A stretch of 31,231 bases of DNA, taken from the NCBI GenBank assembly GCA_964200185.2, contig CAXNAD020000085.1, forward strand, positions 1 to 31,231. Reading direction: 5' to 3'. The DNA comes from Choristocarpus tenellus KU-1152. Its lineage: Eukaryota > Phaeophyceae. This document shows positions 10,601-22,800 of this stretch, piece by piece; positions within the stretch are counted from its first letter, which is position 1, and each line of letters starts with the position of its first letter. The position numbers and the translations under genes were made by a program. The notes under the pieces were generated by a model that saw only the letters and a program-made list of their open reading frames with translations, ran no database searches and was not told the DNA's origin.

Positions 10601-12103
10601 GTATGTCAATCCCTTCCCTGAGGAACCAGTGTTGTTCAATATAGGAATCTATTAATTGGGCCTCACCTGCAAACTCGACCTCTGAAGTTAACCCATCATC
10701 CTCACAGTCCCGAATGGCCGTGAGGAACTGGCAGGTTATTGTGTCCACCATGACAAGATCGTCAAAGCCAATATGAAGGCCCTAGGTAAATGAAGTGGGT
10801 ATGCCAGGGGGGTCAAAAGAAAGCATACAATGGACAGTAACCAATACGATCTTGATAATTTTGTTGCCAACTGTACCAACAGTCACAAAAATGCATCTTG
10901 TTACTATCCAACAGGAAAACAACTTGAAAAAAGTCACATCACATACTTTCAAAATAGAATTTCTTTAAAGGGCCTGTTATATTCTGCAGGAAAAAGAAAG
11001 CTTATCAAAATAATACTGTCCATACATGAGGAAAAAGGCATACAAAAAAAACAGTTGGTACATACCAGGAGACGCTTCCAGATCATCCCAGGTAGCTGGA
11101 ATGGAAGGCAGAGACGTGTGCGCATGCTCACCCCCATCAGGCGACCCACAAAGTGCAGCATGTTGAGTGCCAATGGAGAGGTGTGCTGCGGATTGGGAAC
11201 ATACTTCTCATTGTTCTTTGTGCAACAGCACATGATACAACGGCAGGCAGAAACATTCAAAGAACATGATACAAAGGCAGACAAGGAGAAATTGGGTTGT
11301 GTCCTTGATTTTGATATTGCATTAGGGGAGGATGTGAGAGCTGCTCATATTGATACTGTACTGCGAGATCAACTTTAAAATCCTACTCATAGGAATATTC
11401 ATCTAATAAACCCCTCTTGTTCTAGGATTACTATCTATAGTAATAGAATGATAGACATGTTCTTTCACATCATATTAGAACATATACCAATTGCTGAAGA
11501 GGAGACTGCAGAAATACAGCTATACAGAGACATCTTGGTTGGCTCTTGTCAGCTATAAACACAGAGAGGAGAAGAAATAAAATACACTAAATATGTATAG
11601 TCTGCAACATGCATGACAGTACAAAATATGCCTTTAGAACATTTATTTATTATTAACATTATGGACAAACCTTCAAGAGGACAACAATGATAAACCTACA
11701 AGTGTATCAAATAAAATCCCTAATACAGAAAAGCACACAAACTACCCTCTGCATATAAATACCATATAATACCATATTTGCAGCAGAACTGATTATGCTA
11801 TGATTGCTTCACTCACATCTCTGCTTGAGAGTAGTTTGGTCCTTTACATATATAGCCCAATCTCTCCCTTCATGCATCCCATTGACACAAGTTACACAGT
11901 AAATGCACAATAATCGATTGTACTGAGAATAGCAAATACAATAAATGCATCACGATAACCCACACCTGACCAGTTGCTTGGCGGCCATTAGGGCACTGTA
12001 TGAGGAGATTGAAATTGGGAGAGAAGAGGTCCTCCACCATTCTTGAAACCCCCTCCCTGAACACTCCACCAGCATCCACGCCTTCTTCCCCCACAAAGGT
12101 CAC
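7610..12103 (-). CDS. HECT domain, exons 24 to 31, with catalytic Cys and stop
   Basis: Exons 24 to 31 (12103-11966; 11215-11066; 10781-10667; 9917-9760; 9525-9481; 8717-8580; 8045-7939; 7751-7610) encode about 330 residues, a normal HECT length. N-lobe motifs: VTFVGEEGVDAGGVFREG, KYVPNPQHTSPLALNMLHFV with GRLMGVSMRTR, GLHIGFDDLVMVD, then YTFCDMVEHARLHEFDAQ. Later: LEIAVAGEPVFNID, HTEYRGF, GFVRFAWGRSRLPP. The C-lobe ends with LPVSHTCFFSVELPEY, where Cys, codon 7714-7712, is the expected ubiquitin-thioester residue. The stop is TGA at 7612-7610, after GMGGILNA. Two junctions are off phase 0 (26/27, phase 1; 30/31, phase 2) and both fit. The ligase looks catalytically intact. Confidence 0.92.
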
Positions 12104-15100
12104 CTTAACAAAGCAACATTAAGCAAGAGATTGTCAACAATTACTTGGACAGAGAGTGGGAGGAAACTGGACAACAACCACATTAAAACAACTTTAAACA
12201 AATTTCCCTTTGATTCAATGTACAATACAGAAATTTGAAAAGTGAGACAGCGATCCCATGTCAATTTTTCAGTATAATTTCTTGTTGAATGGGGAGCACA
12301 TTTCATGCTTAGTCCCTTTCCCTTACACAAAGTCAATCCTTCTCAAACCATTTGATATTACAAATATGAAATCAATAACATAAACTGACTTGTGTACAGT
12401 AGATCCAAATGTTGGTGCCACTCAAAAGGAAACAAATATATCACCAATATGGAACATTGAAATTCCAGCAACAGATGGAGATGTACATCTACTTTCTAAT
12501 GGTAACTAGTATATTAATAATTGGACTTTCCTCTATAAACACTATTGATTTGTTCCACACCTGGAAGACCCTTCCTCCATCCCATACATTGCGAAGCAGC
12601 TGTGGATCCTTGTTGTGCAACTGGTGGTATGCCTGCACAAAAACACACTGGCTTGATGTCAGATCCTTCTCCTCCTTGTCCCTGGAAGTCATAGCTTTCA
12701 CATTATCTAATGTCACACAAACACAATCTCCTCCATTACCCTGTGGCGACACAAGCAGTAGGCACCATGTTATTTGTCCACATTTGTAGGTCATGGATAA
12801 TATTCATAACATAACTTGTCACAACTTTGCACCAGCAACGCATCAACTACTAGAGCTTCACAGTAGCAACTTAGCTCACTCAATAACAGCCATAACAATG
12901 ATAAGAACAACGAGCATTCAACCTCTTTCAACGACTGCCTACACACAATAATGGTGTATGTTGTATCAATCCATCATCGTCCTCCAACATGAAGGTGCCA
13001 CCTGTCACCCTCCCCAGCACACAGGTCATCACTCACTTACCACTCCTTGTCAAATCTACTCACCCCTTTTATACACACATCACCAGTCACTCCAAATGTT
13101 GTTAAGAAACCTTCCCAGCACAATTCTGACATGTTGAAATTGGTATAAAATGGTAATCAAGTTGGAACCAATTGAAACTGATTACAAACATTGAAACCAT
13201 TCAGAATGCGCTCAGGGTTAGGGTCTAACCCGAACTGTAAGTAATGTAAACTATATAGATTATCAAACAAATAAAACAATCCACATCAACATAGTTGTTA
13301 AAATAGTGCTCTTATCATGCTCCAAGAGGTGTAATTTCCACCCATGCCACAATTATGCAGCCAATAAGAGACAATTTCACTCTTCATGTTCACAAACAGT
13401 CGGCACAACAATCTAACATACCTGTCCTGTTCCATATACCGCACAGTCCTTTGGTTGGTAGGCACACACAATGAATGTATAGACACAGCCATTTTGTTTG
13501 ACACTGTGCAGTTGGTAGATCCTGAAAAGCTATGCTCGTCTTGTTGTACGCAAGTAATCTGATTACTAATCGCTAATCACTAATCACTGATCACAAATCA
13601 CAAATCACTAATACAACATTGACACAACACCCTACACACTCAATATTCTTCTGGATGGTGATAATGATATAATCTAATGTACCACAGACCCACTGGGTCC
13701 ATCTTTGTCTAATTTTGGTCAACATTGTTTATGTTCCAGTGTGTGCCATGCAATTTCATGTGATACTAGATGTACTTTTCTCACCTGAGTCAGCTGCAGT
13801 GCCGCCTCCAATATGGCTCCCTTCACATGTGGCAGTATCACATGGTTCATCTCTCGCACCTATCATATTAATAAATCAATACAACAGGACCAACATATGA
13901 AAAATTAAATATTCAGTAGTTTATCAGGGTTCAACAGACATATCAGTAGTTCAACAGACACATCAGCTAACAACAATAACAACGCCTCTAGACAGTAGTA
14001 TGAACTCCAATCAAGCAAGAAGATACATGGACTTCGAGGTACACACAAGTACACACAGAGTATCTAATTGTTCTATGATAACTTCCTCCAGCTCATCAAT
14101 TAGAGGTGTTCCTTTCATCCCAAAAAATGTTCCCAATCATAACTTGTTTCTCACCTGCCAACCCAGGCTGTCCACCTGCCTTGAAGCTAAATCGATTACA
14201 GGCAGCACCCACTGCAGGAGAAGGAATCATACATGCATGTTACATTCACAGGTCATCACAACAAATGCTAACAATTCAACCTCGAGTTCATATGGAAAGG
14301 GTGTGCATGTGAGGAATGTGCAATGCACTCCCCCAGCAATTGAATATTTCACCTCTACTGCACCTCTACTGTATATTCTACATAAATAGTATTCGATCAC
14401 TCCCCAACATATGACATCATCCATGATGCTACCTTCAAGTTCATCCTCTCACTTCAGCATGGACAACATAATATCATGATAAGTGATTCTTCACCACACC
14501 TCACAGCTTGTATGTCTAGATAAAGTCATTTGTAAGACATATGGTGTCTTCAGCATTAACACGGTATTTAATAGTGTGCTACAGTATAACAATTAACGTA
14601 ATATATTGGGTTAGAAACGCCCTTACCTGAATCCTTTGGTTGAGTTTCAGCAATAGTGCAGCCCTAATTTGAATAGAGTGTGCTGGTACATCTGCCAGTC
14701 TTTGTTGCTGAAATTGTGCCTCTGCTCTGGAGAGTCTGCAGATCCAAGGGTTCAATCCATGAACCAAATTGGATGAATTATCACTCTTCTGCACAGACAA
14801 GACAAGACAAGACAAGGAGGTGATAGGTGATATTGTACACAATATAGTCAAATACATGCTAGGAGTACAAACAAAGAGCAGTACACATTGTGTTTAACTT
14901 TGGGTATTACAAGTGTTTAATAGTGGATGTCCCAAAGAGACCTACCTTATGGTAACCATTGTCATAAATTCACGATCAACAGGGGAGTGAGAAGATGGGC
15001 ATCCCAGGTCATACATAAACAAGGATCAGTTCCTGTAAACTCTTGCTGTATAAAGTATTGTTCAGGTTTCACACTAGTAGTGGCATAGTATAGTACAGTA

Positions 15101-18100
15101 TAGTATACACTAAAACATCTATTTATGTCAGTAATCATCACAAATACTCTAATGGAAAAAAAAAATCCATCACCTGTGGTGTCGTGGCTCCAGTCACTCC
15201 TAGCAATTCCAGGAGGTCAGCATCCATTTCGTGTGTCCATGTTCTCATCATGGTCCTGACATCCTCAAGTGATGGTGGAGGGGATGGTAATGATTGCTGC
15301 CGTTTGAGGTAAAGGTGCAGTCTTGCTCCCCGTGTCATAGCTCCAGTACGCACAGTACAACCCCAACCCCAATGTTCTACATCCTCAACCTTCCCCACAC
15401 CCCCGACACTTTGTTTATCTTTCTGTTGCTGTTCCTCTCTGTCCTCTCTGTCCTCTTTGTGCATAAATGATTGCGGCAAAGGCCCCTTCTCTTCATCTGA
15501 TGTCCGGCTTGAGCTTGAAGCTGCAGCCATAGCACGAGGGCGTAGGACATCAGATTCAGATAGACCATCTATCTCCAACATTGACATTCCACCAAGGTTG
15601 TTTGTCTGTCCACTGACTCTCTCCCCACCCCTTACATCACCTGGGGGTGCACTGTCTGAGAAACCACTGTCTGTAGATAGCAGTGCAGGTGCTCCTAAGG
15701 CTAAGGTCTCACTGAGAGATTCAAGTCCCCAATCACCCACCCACAAGGTACTGCTAGCAGGGCTGTTTGTGTTACTGTTGTCCTTACTCTCTGCATCACT
15801 GTCAGCAATTTCTATTGCACCACTGCTGCTAGCAAATGACGCTCCATCAATGTCTGGTGTGGCATGTACCTCATGTACCTCATGTGCAAATGTGCGTGAC
15901 TCAGTGAATCGTCGCTCAAGACCTGCTGCCCTCCCACCAATGCTTAAAACAGGTGTCCCAGATGGCAAGCGCTCCAACTTGGTATCAGCAACCGGCATAC
16001 TGTCATTTTCCTTACAGTCTACATCACCACCACGGCAATTACACCCATCAATCATTCTTGCTGGCACTGACGTTGACCTTTGAGGATGAGCCTCTGTTGA
16101 GGAGAAAGGTTGTTGATGCGTGGTTTGGCCATGATCACACAGACTAACTGGTGCTGAATATGCCCTCTCAAGTGGAAGGGCACCTTTCTCGTTACCTTTG
16201 GATAGTGAGTCACATTTGCTCCCTGCCACTAAGTCAAGATCAATGCCAGAGGATACAAAAGCCCTTGTTCGGCCCTCAACAAGAGTGCTGCTGGTATCCA
16301 GTATGGAGCTCTGCCTGTTCTCCACTGGCACAAACCCTGCCTTACTCTTGGTAGGCATCAACCTCACTGTGTCTCCTTTCACATACACTGGGCGTGAGGA
16401 GGTGCAGTCTGACAACAGGCACACCTGGACAGGAGTACCTTGATCACTAATGCGGTACACAATCAGATTGTGTCCTTCGGGCATTGAACACTCCTGTCAG
16501 GGAGAGCAAGCAAGAGAGATAGGTTCATGTGTCATGAAATGTTGCCAGAAAAAACACTTGCAAGTATGAAGCAACATTAATATCATTGCTTCCTAGCTAC
16601 CATGGGTAATAGAACATGTTCCAGCAAACGATATCATAGCCCCATGACGACTTGTGTGCCTCCTTTTGGTCCTATGCCTGTTGTAAGATCAAAGCACAGC
16701 ATATACCAAACTTGACAAGCAAACTGATCTTGCACATTTGACTGCAAGTGCTCACTCTAGCAAAGACACTCACTCACTCTGTCAAATTCCAACAAGAGGC
16801 TTAGGGCACCCGGCACACTAAACTCTTGGTAGATCCCAGTTCTATCAGTATGTGTGTTGTATGGATGGTTGCTCTCCAACCTTGCCTTTTCCCAAAGAGG
16901 ACCCTCTGCAACTGCCTGTAAAGCAAGAATATATGATAGATGTGGGCACCATGAGTCAGAGGAGTTTACTACACATAGGCCCACAGGCTTCCTTAGGCCC
17001 CTCAAGGAATCCACGATTGTGACTAAATTTGGAATCTCATTGCAGAAAAAGAAAAATCAACCAAGGACATCAATCAAGGAATGTACCAACATCTCTTAAG
17101 TGGTCATATATGGACACAAGAAAGTTGAATGATGTTTCTTCCATTTCAATAAAATACCTCACCGTGAATCGATACCCCCAATCATCTGTTACCAAGTCTT
17201 CAACAAGAGATCCCTTAGGTCTGCCTTCTTCCTCAGTGTTAGTGCTGAAACGATATGAAATGGTGTCCCCTCTGAACGTGACCACACTATCCCAGTCAGA
17301 TTCATTCCTCCCCGACACACTAAAGTTCTTGTCGGTGCCTATAAATGTAAGAGCATATCTCTTCTGAGAAAAATTCAACAGCAGGACAAGGAGGAATAAT
17401 GTTTGAGGTAAGAGTGTTGCTGGCATAAATATTCAATTTAGTGGGACTGGGTTATGGTTTGCTGGGGTAGGAATTCAAATAAATATTTACAATAGTAATT
17501 CACAGGAGCAAACTTGTTGCCCTGGAAGCACTAGATGTAAAAAAACAATAGAGTAGCACACACTATGCATGTAACAATACATAGAAATACATAACAATAG
17601 TAATGCTACAATACAGTGACAGAGCTTGTTGCTACCTTTGGCATTGAAGATCTAGGATCAAGGAAGACCACAATCTGTCTTGCACCAGGGAAATGTAAAG
17701 TCTCCTCCACCAGTCCTGTTTGGAGGGGGTGTGCAGACTCCCGCACCATAGCTCGTCCAACAGCATCTATCCATGCCTCACATAGAAGAGAGTCAAGATA
17801 TAACGATGCCCCTTGCCACAAGTGTCGTGATCTATGTGACAGCCCTTCCTCTGCCTCCTTCAATGATGATGGCCATGTACCTTGCAGTACTCCAAGTGTG
17901 TAGATAACCTCCATAAGATGATGAAGGCATGTAGAGGACACTATTCTGTGCTCAGTGTCCCCTCCCTCCCTTTTCCCTTCTTGACTCTCCCCTGATGCAT
18001 GGCCTGTATCCATGTACTTTGAAAAGTCAGTTGTTTCTAGCTGCTTCGCATGACGGAGGTCATTCTCCAACAAACCTCTGTCCTCTGCATCCATCAGAGA

Positions 18101-19774
18101 TATAGGGACTGCTCCATCTATGGAAAAGGAGATCTCCCCTGACCTACTGCTCATCCTGCTCCTGTCCTCATCTCCTTTTTCCCCCTGTCCATCATCATCC
18201 CTTGCAGATGCTACCTCCTGGTCATCCCAACTCCCAAAAGGAGGTAAGAGAACATGAACAGGAGGCTCAGTAGTCTCCATTCCTTGGTCGTCCTGTGTTT
18301 CATCTTGTTGAGGATCAGCACCTAGAACACCTGTGATGCCGGCACCTTGTTCCCCCCCCTTGACCATGTCCTCCATTCCAGCAATCACATGTCCAGATAT
18401 TGTAGATTGTTTTGAACCTCTCACAGTACCTGTACCATCATCACCAACGGAAGCCCTGCCCCCTTCCTCTGATGCAGCAACATTGCCCTGAGTTTTGCTG
18501 TGGCCCTTCTTCAGGGACTTACGTTGGAGGGACTTCTGCTCTAGGTTGTCCTTGACATTCTGTGTTGCTGTTGCCAGATCTGTAAGCAACAAGAGTCCCT
18601 TGGGTGCCCACCTCAGCAATGCCTGTCCTCCATCATCAGTACCATCTGTATTCCTTTTAAGGCAGCGCTTGTCACATTCTCCCAGGACTGCCCTGAGAAA
18701 ACCTGAGAGCCTTTCCAAAGGGGGGTGGCCACCCTCAAAGTCACCATGTGAGCGAACCAGCTGTGTGAGCAGAGGGACAAGACGAATACGGTGTGGTGCA
18801 CCAACAGATAAAAAAAGGTATGATACCAGTGTCTCAAATACACAAGACTGCATGGCCAGTTGGCGGAGAGAAGGTTGGTCCAGAAGAAATGACAGCAGCC
18901 ATGATGCCCATGTGACCGATGGGCCAGCCTTGGTCTCTGCTCTCTGATACAGACCACCTAATCCTCCAGTCACCACCCTGCTCCCAGGTCTAAATTTCAG
19001 AGCATGTTGGCCTTTGTGCAAATTGGTCGAACCCGGTGTATCCCTGCCTTCAGCATTGATTGTGTGAATCAGGTCATGACTATGAGTAGGGTGGGGTGAA
19101 GGGATCGTGGAATGGTGTGCAACATCTCCCTCTTGACACCATTCATTGCTGATGCAGGAAGATCTTACACCACGCAGTGCCCAACCTTGACCAATGCCAT
19201 GGCGGAACTTAATGGACTCATTTTCTTCATCCTCAGAGATGTCTCCATGACTTTGAAGGGAAAGTGTTCAAACAGACAAGGAGCAGCAATGATTAGATTT
19301 GGGATTAAGGTTAGGGAGTAAGCATCAAAGAAAGTACTGACAAAATGTGATCAATATTCACTGAAGGATGTTTCAAGTATCAGGTACTCCAGGATAGGTT
19401 GGGAAATGGAAATAAATAGTTAAGAAATAAACGATTGACACAAGACCAAGGCTGTGACCCAGACAGTATTCCACCAACACACCCCTTCCAACACATACAG
19501 GTTTTCGTCCATCACCAGTATAGTAACCAAGCAGTGGAAGACTGGCTCTATAGCGTCGACTCACCCAGGTTTTTTCTTTTTTTTCTTCTTTTTTTTTCTT
19601 CTTCTCTCTTCCCGAGATAGTCCACGACTCACATCCCACCTCCCAAGACGCCCCCCTGTCTGAGAGCCAAAGAAAGTGCCCAGTCCATTGTGCACAGACC
19701 ATATTGACTGCACCACATCACCACATCATGGGAATGAACCAACAACAAACCGTAACAAAGACCAATATGTCATC

Positions 19775-19809
<35 letters not shown>

Positions 19810-22800
19810 GTGCACATCATACTAACCATACAACCCCATTAAAGCCATAATATGTAATAGAATTAATGTAGAATAATTGCATGCACTGGTCTCGAGAGGT
19901 TATGCATTGATATATACACAGGACAGTGCAGTATAAAATAGAAAGTCTGCAGTATTAACTTAATGGTACCAGACTCAGGGAAAGAGGCAAGCTTCTTACA
20001 CAAGCATGTTCAAGGGCAACATGCCTAATTTTAAGTTGCAAAATGTGTATGACATGGTTGTATGGTTGTATGGTTTAGAGACAGTTTTTGGGATACTGCA
20101 GAACATCTAATCAATATAATAATACAGAACTGTGTTAAGTGAAGCACGCTCAGTATTGTTCCTGGGGCACTTCATAGACAGTTCACTCCACAGTAGGGGT
20201 TTTCAGCACTATTGATATGAGGTCAGTTTACCTGTGCCTCAGTAGGTGACCCTTCTCTCCGCATACATTGCAGGACAGGACAAGGTTCAACCGCCCATGT
20301 TGCCACACACCGTACTGCTCCAGCCATAGCTCCCACTTTGTTTGCCTTCTTGGCACAGGCAAAGTCTCCCAATGACACCTTTCTCAACAAAGGTACACAA
20401 CAAAAGGTACACAACAAAAGGCAAAAAAAAAGAGAAGAATAAGCACAGAGGACAACAGGGCAACACAAGCAGCACACCAATCACTGAGGGGTTAGGTTGG
20501 ATAAAATGTGGCAAGGTTCACTAGAATTCTGTTCAAACAATTGGCATCTTTCATGATTCCCTTAACAATTGGCATCTTGGCAAACTATATCACGCGAACA
20601 GATCAGAAAACATCATGCTGTATGATGTCTGTTGTGTTGTGAAGATGTGTACATAAAATACATATAAATTGAATTAAATTATTATTATTAAATTGTAAAT
20701 AAATGCAGGCTCAAGAATTGTCAGCAGGTTAGCCTTGAGGCTATTAACCGCACTCTTACAAATCTAAAGAAAAATAACAGAAAACCTATGAAATGAACAT
20801 ATCGACATTACTTCTCTTTTTGTGATGTGGTATACCAAAGAGAAGGGTGTGGGTTCACACAAGAGTCCCATCATAGGGTTGTATTGGAGATTTGGAAAAA
20901 GTGCCATAAGCTTGATACTTCCAAGAGTGGCAGAAGTAGATTGGTACATCAATGCAATCACTCTCTTGCCTGCACTTCTGCTCCATCTATCCAATTGTGC
21001 TATTATGTGGTATTATCAGGTATACACATGACAAAAAAAGCACGACCCCCTGATGATGCATGCCCACCTGCCCCTGCTTAGGAACAGGTCTCCAAATGTT
21101 GTAACCAGAAGCCTTGTCTTGGTATACAACACGAAACTTTGCTGGTTTGGAGATGTCACAACCTGTGCTGTCGCCACGCACAACCACAGCCCCAGAAGGT
21201 AACCTTGAACCAAGAGAGGCTACATCACCCACACTGAACCAGCCATCAGGGACCCTGGGCCGCCAAATAGTCAGGACCTGTGTTGGTAGGCATGGTTGGC
21301 CATTGGGTAGTGGAAAGGAAACAAATTGTGTCATTATGTAGACACAGATGCACTTGATTATTTGGGTTCTACACAAAGTAGAAAGACTATTGAAGCAAGG
21401 TAACACTCTCTTGAACCAGAAGTAAAAAAAGAACAATATTTATCATCAATAGTATCAATAGTATCAATATTAATATCAATATCAATATCAATTGTGTGAC
21501 TTGGTTGTGCCCGAGGTTCTCTTGGATTTTAAATTAATTAAAACAAAACGCTCGCACTTCAGTATCAATAATATCAATAATATTAATAGCACTAACTTCA
21601 CTTCAGTATCAATAATATCAATAATATTAATAGCACTAACTTCACTTCAGTATCAATAGCATTAATAGCACTAACTTCACTCACCCCTGATGCACCAGAG
21701 CTGTCCTCTGCTCCCAGCTTGCACACAAGTTCTAGGTCCCGAACCACTCGGTACTGCACCCCCACCAGGGGCTCTGCAACAAAGCGGAAGCCCCAGTCAC
21801 TGTCAGTGCCTTCCCAAGTGACATGTTTTGGTCTGAGAACAGGTGTCCCTGAGGTAACTGCATCCACAGGTTTCTTGCTGGTTGAGGTGCTTGCCTCCTC
21901 CATAAAATTACCTAAAAATAAAGTATAGTGCACATGATGTCACTCACAACACACTGAGACTTGAATGGCACCAACTGCACTACCATGGTGTGCAACACAA
22001 AACATGAATTGGTTGTGATAAACTCACAACCCAGATGATACTGACTATTAGCACTATTTATATCTCCTCCATTATTAGTAGTGATATTGTAAATACTTTG
22101 CAGTGAAATTCTGTTGTCTTGTCTCACCTTGACCAAACCTTTCTGGATTATTTTGGAGAATACTGACCTCTCTGAGGACTACAGGCTTGAAAGCATTTGT
22201 GGGCAGCGGAAATGCAAAGGGGGTTGCACCAAAGTTGATTGATACTGAAGTCCCTCCCCTCAGAGAGAAGCATGGGCAAAACAGTTCTTGTCTGTGATCC
22301 TCAGTGATTGTGGAGATTGTTCCCTTGTCTGTTGGTTCACTCCACTTCCCATTCACAGAAAAACGGAAGCTGCCTGAGTCCAGATCCAGGGCGCAACCCA
22401 CAACATCTGTAGCTGCAAGCCTGCGGCTGACACTGTATGCAACCTTGTTTCTAGACCACAGGAACCCCTCCTCCCCAAGCCCCCAACCTAATGCGTCCTG
22501 GTCTGACCCTAGCACAGCAAATGAAATATTCTGTGCATACTGCTCAGCCCCAGTGACGTCCTCATGTAGGTGTGCATGTCCACCTCGATCCCTTTTGAGA
22601 ATACCAGGAGCAGACTGTGATCGTGACACTGTAGTCACCTCTAAAACTGACAACTCTCCACTGGCAGACTTTGTCTCATCAGCCACCACATGATCCTCGT
22701 CAGTGTTGTGGGACCTCTCATCATCCTCATCCTCCCAAAGCTTGACAACGGTTTGTGTTGGAAGGACCGCCTCTCGACCTTTAACTTGCATGGCCTCCTC

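Noticed and set aside
12409-12789. 126-codon plus-strand ORF
   Set aside because: Antisense to exon 23, which carries the conserved pre-HECT motif; shadow.
13298-13504. 68-codon minus-strand ORF inside the intron between exons 22 and 23
   Set aside because: Exons 22 and 23 join in phase and continue the HECT-region pattern without it, and the sequence has no family motif.
15457-16083. 208-codon plus-strand ORF
   Set aside because: It is the antisense of exon 19 of the ligase gene, whose coding frame has domain motifs and valid splice borders. The ORF is a shadow.
22304-22693. 129-codon plus-strand ORF
   Set aside because: Antisense to the SPRY-coding exon 12; no motif of its own.
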